From assembly GCF_024323335.1 (NCBI RefSeq), contig NC_066583.1, positions 366,045,877 through 366,109,876 on the forward strand: DNA of 64,000 nt. The letters run 5' to 3'. Position numbers and translations under genes: made by a program. Source of the DNA: Lathyrus oleraceus (lineage: Eukaryota > Streptophyta > Magnoliopsida > Fabales > Fabaceae). Below, in pieces: positions 1 through 12,515 of this stretch (position 1 is its first letter; each line of letters starts with the position of its first letter). The notes under the pieces were generated by a model. It was not told where the DNA came from, ran no database searches, and saw only the letters and a list, made by a program, of their open reading frames with translations.

Positions 1-1545
1 GGTTCCCCATCCTGACTTAGGTTTTGTAGCATTGATTTGCTAGGTTTGTGAAATGTTCTGACTGGCTTCATGTATTAATGGACTGCATTATGGTTTGTGG
101 ATTATGTTTTTGTTGCAGGATGGCTTGGTGAATGGGTCATTAATTTGGTTCTACATTGCAAGCAAGGTGCAGTCACATGGTCTTGTAATTAACAAAGTTC
201 TGACTCAATTCAAGCAGGCTTCAATTTTGACTTGCTTCATCATGCCTTCATTCATTGTGTATTGTGATGGTATCTTAGATTATGACTTTACTTCATTATT
301 GTATTCTGAATTCATTCATGTTTTCTTTTAATCATTTGTGTAGGTCACAGTTGGATGGGTGAACAAACATGGCTAAGCAAAGGTTTCGAACATGGCATTA
401 AAATGGGATTTTGAAGTTACATGTACAAAAGTCAAGCCAAATATCAAAATAGGATTTGAAACTTAAGGTTAGGATCAGGGATTGGGGATTTAGGGTTTTT
501 GGGATTGGGTTGACTTTGGTCAAAGTCGACCAAAAAGTCAACAGTTGACCAAAGTCAACATTTGGTCAACACTTCAAATTTTATATTTTTTTGGTGTAAT
601 GAACATTTTATGCTTTGTAATGGAAATTAATATTCATAAATGAAGTTTGGATATTGAATTGAATCTTGCATGTGAACCATTATATGAACATGTTTGAAAA
701 AGATTGAAATGGATGAATTGATGAATTTAAACATGAATCTTGTATGAACTTGACCTTTTAATGAATGGATTTGACATGAACTTGAATGATAAGTTGAACA
801 TCTATTGTAAGGAATTGAAATGGATAGTATGGATTGAAATGACATTGAATGAAATGACATGAATGATGATCAAGGCTATGACTTAAATGAACAATGACAA
901 GCATGAAACAAGGACCTTAGCAAGGATTAAGATGCACCATGAACTAAGACATGAAAAAGGATCCATGGACCAAACCAAGAGCATGGAAAATGAATGAGAG
1001 TGACCAGATGAAATGGGCCTATGCAAGCTATGAACTAGGCATTAGGTACGAGGATGACCTAGATGAAAGATTATGGAAGAAAAGGGGGCAAATGAAAATG
1101 GTGGGACCCATAAATTAGAATACGATCAATGGTCATAAACAAGGTGAAGGAAATCAAATCCAAAAAGTCAACAAGAGGTTGTTGAATGCAATTTAACCAA
1201 GTAAGAGAATCAAGCACCATGAATGGTATGAAGGATAGAACTATGGTTAGGGGCCCTCATGATCAAGTATGGACCCCCATACTAGGGTTTTGCTCTCACA
1301 TAAACCACATATCACACACCTATTATAGGCACAATACCTAAGCATCAAAGGCTATCTCAAAATAGATGGGAAACCCTAGTTTCCCCTAGGTGCAGGAACA
1401 CAATCATGAATTCAAGTCAGTTGTCTTCTTGTGTTGAACCATGCTTATGCAAATGAAATGAATGGATGAAGATGATATGCAAATGTTTAGGATTAGTGGC
1501 TTAGATGATCATTATGAAGGGTAAGGTGAATTTTGGGATATGACA
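1..1545 (-). mobile_element. 3' LTR (partial) of a minus-strand Ogre-like retrotransposon, 'element 0'
   Basis: Read on the minus strand, this LTR starts at 1545 with TGTCATATCCCAAAATTC and runs off the left edge of the window. It is placed by the polypurine tract immediately outside it (1546-1561) and by the TG start. No coding sequence is seen; short open frames here are chance. The sequence is rich in GAATGA/TGAAAT words and the AAAGTCAAC/GGTCAAC words common in legume Ogre LTRs. Its start differs from the TGTAAGACCC start of elements 1-3, so it is a different subfamily. The far end and the target duplication are outside the window. Confidence 0.7.
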
Positions 1546-1561
1546 ATTGCCCCTATTTAAT
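1546..1561 (-). promoter_or_regulatory. Polypurine tract of element 0
   Basis: On the minus strand this reads TTAAATAGGGGCAAT directly before the LTR start at 1545. The core TTAAATAGGGGCA is identical to the tract before the 3' LTR of element 3 (41941-41953). The PPT primes plus-strand DNA synthesis, so it fixes both orientation and LTR boundary. Confidence 0.75.
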
Positions 1562-2927
1562 CTTCTCGAACCTGAACGTACAGATAGTAACGGCGTCCGG
1601 ACAATCAAGGTGGGAGGGGATTAAATACTAGAATATCGGAAAATTTTCCTACCAGTAATTTGAAGATGGGTGACAAAGAGATCTTTACTGGGAAATCGGA
1701 TAAACGAGCTAGTCTTCGTGCAGGGTAGCTGCAGGGAATTGGAATGTTATATGGTGGATGAGTATATGAATGGTCAGATACACATGACGTATGTAGTATG
1801 CTAATGAGGTATGATTGATGATTTCTCTGTCTTTCTCTTAGCTTTTTTATTCATCCTTTTCTTTTTTATTTTTTCATCTTTTTTCATTCCTTTCTTTTTC
1901 TTTTCTATTCTCGCCTCCGCTATCGAGTTTTTTGACATGTAACCGATGATCGAGGTATTCCCGCAGGATTTCACGAAGGTAAACGAATCAGGTGTTTGCA
2001 AAAGGCAAGCACTAGTGGACATAAAACTGAAAAGAGATCTCCTCCTAAAGGCAGAGAAACATCTTGTAAAAGGCAAGTAGCGTAACCGAGAAGCGGCCTC
2101 TTCTTGCAACATGCAACAATGGCTCCTTAGCGAAGAAAAATGGAATCTTCAAATACAGTTAAGAAGAGGGATAAAAATATTTCTAACATAAAAGGTGATG
2201 ATAACTCCTTAATAAAAGTTCAAGAAGAAAATGGAAATGAGGGGAAACCTTGCTAGGGATATATGATTTTCTCGCACCGTAGGTAACAACGACTCCATAG
2301 CACAAGATAAAGGGTCTTCCAAATAAAAGGGTAAAGAAGAAAGATGATTGAATCTCTCACACGAAAGGTAGTGAGAACTCTTTAAGAAAAGGTTAAGAAG
2401 AAAGTGGGGATGAGATTCGTGCACAAAAGGTAACGTGAACTCTTAGACACAAGGTCTATTAGTGATTCTCACATAAAAGATAGTGAGAAACTTCTCAACA
2501 AAAGGTTTAAGAAGAAAGCTGGGGTGGATTTCTCTTTCGAAAGGCAGTGAGAAACTTTTTAACAGAGGGTTAAGAAGGCGCATGAAGATGGATATGATTT
2601 CTCATCAAAAAGGTAATGAGAAACTTCTCATCAGGGTGTTAAGAAGAAAACTGGAAGGGATTTCTCATGCGAAAGGTAATGAGAAACTTCTTAGCAAATG
2701 GTTAAGTAGAAAGTTGGCCCAATTTCTCATACGAAAGGTAGTGAGAACTCCTTAAAAAAAGGTTAAGTAGAAAATGGGAATGGATAATCGTCTCATACAA
2801 AAGATAGTAACGACTCCTTTACATAAGAATATTTCCATGCAAAAGGAAATGGTCACTTACAAAAGGTAAGTGGGTTCAAGAATAGAAACACTCGAGCAAA
2901 AGGCTGAGTCGACTTACAAAAGGTAAG
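1562..2927 (-). mobile_element. 3' non-coding region of element 0
   Basis: This interval lies between the polypurine tract of element 0 and the insertion of element 1 at 2928. It has no gene. About 1811-1920 is a pyrimidine-rich low-complexity tract (TTTTTCTTTC-type) on the plus strand. Its inner part is a degenerate 63-bp tandem array, listed separately. The position (between pol and 3' LTR) is where Ogre elements usually carry tandem repeats. The pol part of element 0 is not found on the other side of element 1, so it has been deleted or displaced. Confidence 0.55.
2195..2800. repeat. Degenerate ~63-bp tandem array
   Basis: At least eight diverged units are visible, each with a core like TCATACGAAAGGTAGTGAG, then AACTCCTTAA and an AAAAGGTTAAGAAGAAA block. 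Clear units begin near 2465, 2529, 2593, 2658 and 2721, giving a period of about 63 to 65 bp. The 2483-2755 frame open on the plus strand is only a translation of these repeats. Shorter derived pieces with 'CAAAAGGTAAG' continue to 2927. Confidence 0.8.
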
Positions 2928-2968
2928 TGTAAGACCCCAATTTTTACCATAAGATCCCTCATGCAATT

Positions 2969-5900
2969 TGTAGTGGGGTATTTGTTACCTTTAGATTTAT
3001 TGACTAAATCAAAAGTAAATCATATAATTCGAGTCGCCACCGCACTTCTATTTATCCAAATGAAAGGTTAGAAAGCGAACAAAAATCGAGAAGTTTTATC
3101 AAATCAAAAACAAGTAAAAATGTAGAAGATCTGGGTAAGGGGGTTGGTTATGCAATGGAAAGGTTTTAAGCACCCAAAACATCCTTAGTACTCTAAGGGA
3201 GCCCTTTTTGCAAAGTTGTATGGTAGGTTGGTATTTGTGAAAATATTTGTGCAAACATGATTGGGGAGATGAGAAAAGAATATAAAAATTATTTACAATT
3301 TTTGTTGTTTGAATGGATGAACCCATTTCCTACGTACCATCACAAAGGTAGAATCAAAACCTCGTAATTCGGGGTAAAAATCTTAAAAGATTGGTGAATT
3401 GATTTGATCAAAAGCCTTAAGGTCTTTTCTTATCAAAGGGAGAAAACTTAACCTAAAACAACAATCCACCATGTGAGGAGAGCTTCAATATACTAGTGAG
3501 GGATCCACCCTATAATAAGTATGGAAGACTTATAGTCCAATCACTAAGGATGAGGTGAGGTTTACATCAACCACTATGATAACTCAAACCTATGGCTAAT
3601 GTTTATGAAAAAGGTTTTTAACAAAGATGGTCATTGGAACCACAAAAATAACTTGAGTGAGTTGTATTTAAAAATTAGGAGTATTCACAAAATAAAGTCA
3701 AATTTGACTTAAGGTTTAATTCAAAATAAGTATTAATGAAAGGAGTTTGAAAAATCAAAGGCATAAGGCCTAGGTTTCTAATTTGAAAACAATGTCAACG
3801 TTTGCACAAAATGAGTTTGGCTTGGGTTAGAGTGGAGAGAAGAAGAGAGGGGTCAGTCCTAAACATGAAAAGATGAGAGAAGAGAATAAAACCCTTGGAG
3901 TTCCTTTCTTGAGATCATAAAGATGATCCAAGATGCTCCTTTCCTTTGGACTTAGCAATTAACTCAAGCAATCAAACAAATATTCAATCAAACTCCTAGG
4001 ATTTCCATTTGGCTTGTCTCTTAACTTGGATGCTCATGACAATGGTCCTTCTAATTAGCTCAAGTTTGGAATCCCTATCATACAAGAACAAACAATCAAA
4101 AAGTTCACAATGCAATAAGAGGAATGGACAAAGAGAGTTTAGATTAGAGGTCCTTTCAAGTCAACTTTCAAGATTAAGCATTCTAAAGGCATGAGGCCTA
4201 ATTGCTCTTCAACAAATTTAGCATTCTAAAGGCATGGGGCCTAGTTGCGCTTGAACTTCATTAAGCATAGGTAAGGTCTTAATTCTAAGTCCTTCCTCCT
4301 TTTTGCATTGGGTTCACACAAACAATCACAAAACAAAAACAAGGCAACAATATATTTATATACAATAATAAGCTCAAATGAGCAAAAAATGAAAATGGCA
4401 TAAAAATAAACATGAGCTCAAATGAGCAAAGGGAAAAGACAATATGAGCAAAAAATTAAATTGCATTAAAGTAAATTGCAAGAATTAAATGCTTGAATTA
4501 AAAGTTAGTAATTAGTAGTTAGTGTTAGTGTTCCATAAGGCAATTTAGCGCTATGTTAAGCAATCGTAAGTGGACTAATGTAGTATTCATACCTATCTGA
4601 GGCCGGTCAATAAAACTATAGGCAAACAAACACAAGTTAGAGATCATGGCTAGTAAGCCTGGCTCCTACAACTTGCCATGCCAAAAGAAAAGAATGAAAG
4701 GTCTTGTATGGATTTTAGGTTTTTTGCTTGACCAAGAAGCAACCTATCTTGGACACAAAGTAATTCACTTGATCTTTGATCAAATTGAATTTGATTTGGA
4801 TCAAAGAAGGTTAAGCCTCTCATATGTCAAGGCTAACCACAAATCATTAACTCATTGGCCAAAAGAAAAAGAAGAAGATGAAGATGAAATGAAATGAATA
4901 GAAAATGAGATTTCAAATGACATAATCAAAATACAATGGTCAAATGTAAATGGAATCAACATCAACCAAGGGTAAACAGAAGTGAAATGAAGATTAGAAG
5001 TCAAGAAAGGTCAAACATATTTTTGGTATTTTTTTTGGAATTAAAATAATACATAAAATAAAATAAACAAAATAAGGTCAAACTTCAAATTCAATTCAAA
5101 TCAACTTGGATAGGTCCAATTGAATCATCATAAGTCTAACATGGTCAAACAAGGTTTGACAAATTTTCTCAACATTTTTTGAAAACAGAAACTATTTTAA
5201 ACTTAATTAAAAGCATTAAAATATAACACAAATGAATTAAAATCTCAAATAAATCTCAAATTAATTAAGAAATTGATGAGAATATTTTCATAGACTTATC
5301 ATGATCCAAATGTGTTAAGAAAATATTTTTGGAATTTTTGAATATCAAAAAGTATTTAAAATGAAATAAAAACTATTAAAAACAAAATAATTCACAAAAA
5401 ATATTAAATGGAATCATAAAAATAATTAAAAATCAGATTATGAAACTAGATTTTAAAAGATTTTTTTTGCAATTGGTCCCATATTTTTGTGATTCCAAAT
5501 AAAAGAGTTATGAATTTTTGAAAATAAATGGAATTAAAGAAAATAAAACAGAAATTAGAAAAAATAGAAAAATCAGGAAGCATAGGATCATCATTCATTA
5601 ATTGACGTGGATGATCCTAAGGCCATGAAGCGCACGCTCATTATGCTCCCCAGTCAAACGCGAGGCAAACACAATTAAATAAAGTCAAACATAACAAAGG
5701 CTCAGATTAGATCATGGCTAATGGATCCAAGGGCCAAGGGACTTCCACGTGGGGACGGTGGTGGAAACCACCGTCTTCTCCGGTGAGCTCACTAAATCCG
5801 GCCACCAGTTGCAGGTTTTGCAACCTCAACCAAATCAAACGATCTTTATACCAAATTAAAGTTGGGGTGATGTACATCACCTCTGTAACCTTAGTTTTCA

Positions 5901-7848
5901 TTCAAGATCCCTATGGAAGGAGAAATCTGAGGTTGAAAATCAAGGTGTTCAATCTGCAGAGCAACAATTCATGAAATTAAAGCTACCATTGGCTTGCCTC
6001 TCACACGAGGACTTCAAAAAACCAAACCAACATAAGCAATGCACAATATATAGTGAGATTCGAAGCAAAACAGTTGAGAGGTAAACCTTTGTAGTGCAAC
6101 TTTGATGAGCAAGATCCAACCAATATCTTGCTTGCAGCTTGATCTTGAAGTATGGTATGAATGCAAGGCTTAGGAATTAGTATTGAAGATCAACTGATGT
6201 TGTTGAAAATCAAACTTGAAAATTGAAATGAAAATGCAAAATTCCTTTGGTGTGAGGTTAGGATTCAATTCCAGCAGGGTTTCAGGCGCCTTCAGGTTGA
6301 GAATTGAATGAAGCAATGCATCTATTTATAGATGAAAGTGCAAGGCAAGGGAATGGAACTCGTGTGCATGAGAATTGGGTCCTCCATGCACGGGCCTGTA
6401 CAGGCGCATGTGAGGCCCAAAAGCTAATGCAAATGAATGCTGAAATGATTTGGACAAGGTTTGGACGTGTGGTTTGCATTACAATTGTTGTGTATGAAGT
6501 TTCATCATGAAATGCATAAATGGTCACAATTGTTCTCCTCCTCTAAAGTCCCATTTAGAAAACCCAAACATAGGCATGTGAGTAATGGTTGGAAAGGTCT
6601 TGACATAAGGAATAAAATCTATGGTGAACAAAAATCCATTTAGAGTTTGGAAAATTGTGAAAACTGGCCATGAAGTTTGATGTACAAAACATGTATTTGA
6701 ATTTTTTTCCAAAAGTGACCAACTTCAAGCCCTTCTGTTTTAATGATGAAAGCCTCAAATGAAAAAACCTCCAACATCAAAGTTGTAAATCCTTTCAAGA
6801 CAATAAATTTGGGTTAAAATTTTGCACCATTTGGATTTTTGATGAGAACGTTATAGGCACCTAAAGTTGGACTTTTTCAAGATTCAATGGCTTTGGTCCA
6901 AAGTGACCTATAATGTTTTGTATTATCACATGTGTTTCTTTTAGGATTATGAAATTTTGTCCAACATAACATCTGAAGTAGACATCTCAAACTTTCCAAT
7001 GCACTTGGTCTCACCTCAAAATCATAAAAAATGAAGGAGTTAGGTCCTTGGGAAGTTGATCCAAAATTAGGGTTTCATTTAAAATGACCTATAATGTTTT
7101 GAAATGAATGATGACCTTAAAAGTTTCAAGTGGATTTTGGATGATCATGAGAGTTGTTCATATGGTTCTTAAGAACATAGTTTCTCTTGGGTTCATCTTC
7201 ATTTGACAAACACATCAAAAGTTAGGTCTCAGTGGATTTCAAAATAGTCAGATGATTTGATTGGTCAACTTCTCAAGTCCAAACTTCAAATATTAATGAA
7301 TAAATGATTGAGGGGCATCACATAGGCTCATATATGCATAAAATAATGGATGAAAGAACTTCTCTTGATTGAATTTGGTCATAGGTTGAGGTTGCTTCAT
7401 GAGCAAAGACACAATCAATCCACAGCTGAATTAGGGTTTCCTTGGGAAACAATCCTCAAGCCCTTTGGTTTATCTTGATCAAACTGAAAAATTGAGATGC
7501 TTGGGAGACATATATGATGATTGAGAGATTTGGGAACCACTTACATGCTTGCTTTCATCTTCATCTGGCCATTTCAATGATCAAAGGGGCCTCCTAGGAG
7601 CCTTGGATCTCATGATTGCTTGAGCTTCAAAAAAAAGGTGTTAGGGACATATTTTTGTGCTTTTGGTTAGTAAACAAAATAAGAAAATAAATAATATACA
7701 ATTCAAGCATGCTTGTTTGTCTCAAACCAACTCACACAAGTCCCAACTCTAGGGTAAGGAGCCAAGATGCTATGATCCTTGAGGCAAAATGCAATGAGCA
7801 ATGATGTGATGCCATGAGGGATATTAGGGTCAAAATTAGGGTCTTACA
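2969..7848 (-). mobile_element. Solo LTR 'A' of an Ogre-type element, with perfect 5-bp target duplication
   Basis: The 4,880-bp unit starts TGTAGTGGGG and ends GGGTCTTACA on the plus strand, so its own orientation is minus. It is flanked by identical CAATT copies at 2964-2968 and 7849-7853. No PBS, PPT or coding domain occurs inside, as expected for an LTR-LTR recombination product. Its 3' terminal part (2969-3350) closely matches the reverse complement of the end of solo LTR C (38000-38351), including the box GAGTCGCCACCGC. Its 5' terminus resembles elements 1-3. Short frames inside (for example 5707-5974) overlap on both strands and look like chance. Confidence 0.9.
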
Positions 7849-10800
7849 CAATTTCATCTTAAGCATTAGCATTGGGATCATACCTTGACATCCTCCTTAC
7901 CCCTCCTTCTTTGGGTTTGTTTTGGGAGAGATCACCAAGCACTATGTGATTGTATCATACTTATATTTTATCATTTTACTAACCAAAATACCAAAAATAT
8001 GTCTTTGCATTTGATTCATCAAGTTCATATCTTGGGTTTGAGACCCTCATGACAAAGAGCACAACCATGACTTGATCCAAGAATGGTTATGAGCATCATA
8101 TATGAGTTACATTGATTTCTACATGTTATTTTGATCAAGTTTTCTTCAAGAGTTTGAGGGTGATTTGCCTTGGAAACCCTAGGTTGACTGGGTATCTTGA
8201 GTATCTTCTCCAACAAGCTATCTCACCATTTGATCAAATTTATCAAGGGACACTTAAAAATTCATCATCTTATGCATATATGATCTACCATGAGCCAATA
8301 AAGTCAAGATAATTGAAGGTTAGCAAGTTGGTTGATGGTGGTTGGTTAGATGAATTCATCTAATCAAAACTGGGTCTCCCTAGACCCTATCAACTACAAT
8401 TTTCACCATATGAAAATCATTCTAAGAGGAAAGTTACTCTAAATGACATTATAAACAACTTTCATGTTGAGAGCTAGAGCTAGTTTTTCTTGGAAAATCA
8501 TTTCCTATGTTGAAACATTATAGGTCATTTTGTTTAAACCCTAATTTGAAAGTCAACTTCCCAAGGCCATAACTTGCTCATTTTTTATGAGATGAAAGAT
8601 TTCCAAGTTGCAAAATCCAATTTAAGATGTCTAACTCAACTTTGATGTTTGGAGTGAGAGATGATTCAACTTTTATGAGCATGTGATATGAGCTTACATT
8701 ATAGGTCACTTTTGACCTATACCATTGAACAAGTGATTTTTCCAAACTTCAAAAATGCATAACTCTATCATCCCAAATCCAAATTACATGAAATTGGTGA
8801 CCATTTTTCAGGTCTTTGAAATAGATACAACTTTGATGAAGACACTTTTCTCATTTGAAGCTCACATAAAAAGTTAAGCAAGGTGGAATATTGAGATATA
8901 TGGCTTGACACAGAGAAAAAATTCCAATATGTTGAAATTTCCAAACTTCCACCTTAAAATTAATCATGATACAAGCTTCAAATGGAAAAGTGTTGAACAT
9001 TAAAGTTATTCTTATTTATCTAACCTTTCCAAAAAGTCCAATTTCATCCATTTTGGACAAGATTTGTTAGGGTTGCGCATGACTTGAACATGATATCATC
9101 ATTTGGCAAGGATCAAACTTCAAGCTTCCATATACATTTGCCTTGCATTCCAAGCTGATTTCAGACTTACTCACACTCAATTGTGGATCAAATGGAATGA
9201 TTTCATGGGCTTGTACACGCCCATGCACCCATGCATCACTCATTGCCAATTTTGGAAAGTCATTTGGAAGGTGCAAATATCACATGATCCATCTATAAAT
9301 AGAGCTCCATATGCTCAGAATTCAAGACACATCCGTGCCAGCTTTGATCCTAAACCCCTAACCCTTCCATTTGAGAGGATAATCCTGAGAATTTCCATTG
9401 GAAATTGAGTTGAATTCTCACTGTTTTGAGATTCAAAACTCCAGGGATCCAAGACCTTTTGTGCATTCTAATCCACTTCTGCAAGCATATTGAGCAAGAT
9501 CAAGCACAAGCCAAAGCAAGAACAGTTGAATCCAGACCTACATTGAAGGTATTTTCTAGAAAATTTCATCTCTTCGATTCTCTCTTAATTCCATTCAATT
9601 CTCTTGGATCTTTGGTTGTCTGAAGTCCTACCAATGTAGACAAGAAGATTGAGTTGCTTACAGGTTAAATTGAAGCAACTCAGTTGACACACCTCAAAAT
9701 TCCACTCCTCATATCTTTATATATATGTGGAGTTAGTTAAAATTGAGGTCAGATTCGTGCTCTACGCCATTTTTTCTTTCAGATCATGTCCTCTTTTTTC
9801 ATTTTTTTGATGGTGATGAATGAACCAGTCCGGCCAGGGTCACCTGAGAAGATGACCGACCCTTAAAAGCCGGTGATGTGTTTGCATGGTTCAGAGCCAT
9901 TGATCCTTTTCAAATTGTTTTAATCTCGTGCATTGTTTTTAAATACCAAGCCTATGCCGCGTTGACTCAAGTCCACCATGGAACGCGCGTTGGTGGCCAC
10001 TTGATGTGCCACCTCAATTAATGAGGGAGATCAAGTGGTCCACGTTTTTTATGATTATTTGAATTTCATTTTAATTTCTTTATTTTCATTAATTCATATT
10101 AATTTTAATATTGATCCAAAAAATATGAGTTTCACAAAAAAAAAAAATTCAAATAATTTCCTCTTTCATATTCTGAATTAAAATTGTTTTTTTGGATCAT
10201 TATTAATATTTTTCATGATTTAATTAATTTTTCATTTCTTTTTAATAGTTTAAAAATACTTTTAAGTCTTCAAAAATTCTGAAAATTTTTCTCCAAGGTC
10301 CTTTGACCTTGTTTGACCTATGATAAATCTCACGGCCATTTATTTGGTGTTTTGATGAGGTTTTAGGAATTTGACAAACCATATTTAATTTAAATGTATT
10401 ATTTTAGTATTTTTAATTTTAATAAATGCCAAATAATTTTGTTGACCAATTGTGATGACTTGTTTAAGTTTGACTCTTGTTGTTGGGCCTTGGTCAAGGT
10501 TGATTTGACTTTGTCAAGTTAATATCATTGATTTAGGGGATTGATGGAATGTACATTCCATATCCCAAAATGAATGGATGATATTAATTTGGTAAAAGTC
10601 CTCCTTTTATCAATTTGAGTTTTCATTTATTCCCCTCCCTCTTCATCTCATTCCCCTCCTTTATACATTCATCTCATTTGGCCTATGATATCTCTAAGTC
10701 CTAAAGCTAGTTGATTGAAAAATTAACATGCGTATGGATGAGATTAGGCCACACCTTTCGCATATTCTTTTTTTGTGTGTGGTATGTTTCATGAGCATAG

Positions 10801-12410
10801 TCCATAATACTATGTCTCTAACATGCATTAACACCAAAATTCTATTGCACGACCTCAAATAGTTGTGACTTCTACATAAGTCCAATTATGATTGCTTAAC
10901 ATAGCGCTAAATTATAAAAGGCATAGCATTCTAGTTAGTGAGATTGTAAGTCTCCCCTCTTTCATGGTATTGTGTGGATACTTGGCCATTTTTCCTTCCT
11001 TTGGAAGATGTCTTGGCTTAAGGATCCATGCTTGTGATAAGTGGGTTGAGTGTTCTCCAAAGAATGTCTAAAAAATGAAAAGCAAAAGCAAAACAATACT
11101 AACTTCTAACCTATTAACAACTAACTTTTAATTTCAAGCCATTTACTTTAATATCATTTAATTCTAGCTTTTATACATTTGCCATTGTTCATATCATTCT
11201 AATTGTTTATGCTAATGCAATTTTCACTTTGTCCACTTGGACCATGTTGTGTGATATATCTTGTTTGTGTATACTTTGCTTGTTTGTGTGGTCTTTGACC
11301 ATTAATGTACATAATAATAACAAAAACCCTAAAAAACTTTTGTGTGGACTGTTGGCTGGATCTTGGACAAATGGACTTAGAATTTAGGCAACATTCTTAT
11401 GCTAAAGGACTTAGCCAATGCCAACTTATTGAGAAACCAAGTGCTTACAATTTGAAACTTCATCTGATACATCATTCAAGATCCCTCTGAGTTCATCTGC
11501 AACATGATCATTGTGTGGCTGTCATTTTGAACCTGTGACTTGTGGAATTCATCTGCTACATGGGCTAATTTTTGAAGAAGATCATGGAATGGCTAAAGCT
11601 TGGATGTGGCTATCTTTATTTGAAGCCTTTACTCTTCAAGATAATATACTTGTGCATTTGTGTGTTGCTTGATTCTAAATCTCTAAGGGAATTCTGGGTT
11701 TCTATTGACATTCTTGTCTATTGGATTGCTACCCATTTGGTCAGATCTTTTCAACTCTCAACTTTTAATTTTAGCCATATGATTAGTCCTTTCATCTTCT
11801 CCCTATTTCTTTAATTTCAAAATCTCTCCCTCCCTTTTCAAAATCTTATTTGATTGAACTTATTTTGTTCTAAACTTTGACCACTTTGCAAAAGATAGAA
11901 ACTTTGGCCTTATGCCATTGAATTTTCAAACTTCCTTTTCTTAATCAAACTTGTAAATAGACTTAACTATACTTGACCTAAACTTTCAAAAAGCCAAAAA
12001 GAACTAACTCATTCAAACCATTTTTAAGCCTTTATGCCTTTCAAACTTAAATTTTATTAAAAGAAATGCATCCACTTTGAAATTTGTATCACGAACTACG
12101 AGGTTTTGATCCCTCATTTTTATGTTGGTACGTAGGCAGAAGACTGAAGGTCTTGCCAAACACAAAAATATAATTAATGAATTCTTTTCTCATCCCCCCA
12201 TTCTATTTGTTTGTAAACATCATTTTTGTACCAAATACATATGCACACAAAAAGGGCTCCCTTGGAGTACCTATGACACTTTGGGTGCTAACACCTTCCC
12301 TCTGTGTAACCAACCCCCTTACTTGTAATCTTTGACATTTTATTAGTTTTGATTTGAAAACTTCTTACTTTTGGGTTTTGTTCGTACTTTTTCCCTTTTC
12401 CCTTGGAAAC

Positions 12411-12416
12411 AATAAA
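12411..12416 (+). promoter_or_regulatory. Conserved AATAAA in the LTR, probable polyadenylation signal
   Basis: AATAAA lies 72 bp before the LTR end and directly before the conserved box GCGGTGGCGACTC. The same AATAAA recurs at the matching place in the 3' LTR piece of element 1 (14428-14433), in element 3 (25000-25005) and, reversed, in element 2 (20117-20122). The role is inferred from position and conservation. Confidence 0.5.
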
Positions 12417-12497
12417 AGCGCGGTGGCGACTCTTGTTATTTGATGTCTAGCTTATCCATAGCTTGATGATCCCGAATTTACCGCTACAGAAATTAAG

Positions 12498-12515
12498 TGG
12501 CGACTTTGCTGGGGA
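12498..12515 (+). promoter_or_regulatory. Primer-binding site of element 1
   Basis: TGGCGACTTTGCTGGGGA starts nine bases after the LTR end. Its complement ends in CCA, as a tRNA 3' end must. Ogre elements are described as using a tRNA-Arg primer; the match to that tRNA is from memory and was not checked here. Confidence 0.75.

Larger units (their letters stand above)
2928..12488 (+). mobile_element. 5' LTR of element 1 (about 4.68 kb, interrupted by solo LTR A)
   Basis: The LTR starts TGTAAGACCCCAA at 2928 and ends ACCGCTACA at 12488, nine bases before the PBS. Solo LTR A is inserted after base 41 of this LTR; the rest resumes at 7854. Removing the insertion and one copy of its target duplication leaves about 4,676 bp, in line with the 4,782-bp LTR of element 2. 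The start matches the 3' LTR of element 3 at 41956. It would hold promoter (U3), R and polyadenylation signals; only the latter can be placed with any confidence. No genes are seen in 7854-12488. Confidence 0.85.

Noticed and set aside
2483..2755. Plus-strand frame with repeated KGNEKLL units
   Set aside because: It coincides with the 63-bp tandem array of element 0 and has no start context or homologue.
2195..2800. CRISPR-like array of regular repeats
   Set aside because: Units are adjacent diverged tandem copies without unique spacers, in plant retroelement DNA.
5707..5974. Overlapping frames on both strands
   Set aside because: They lie inside solo LTR A and are open on both strands in a locally GC-richer patch; no domain is recognisable.
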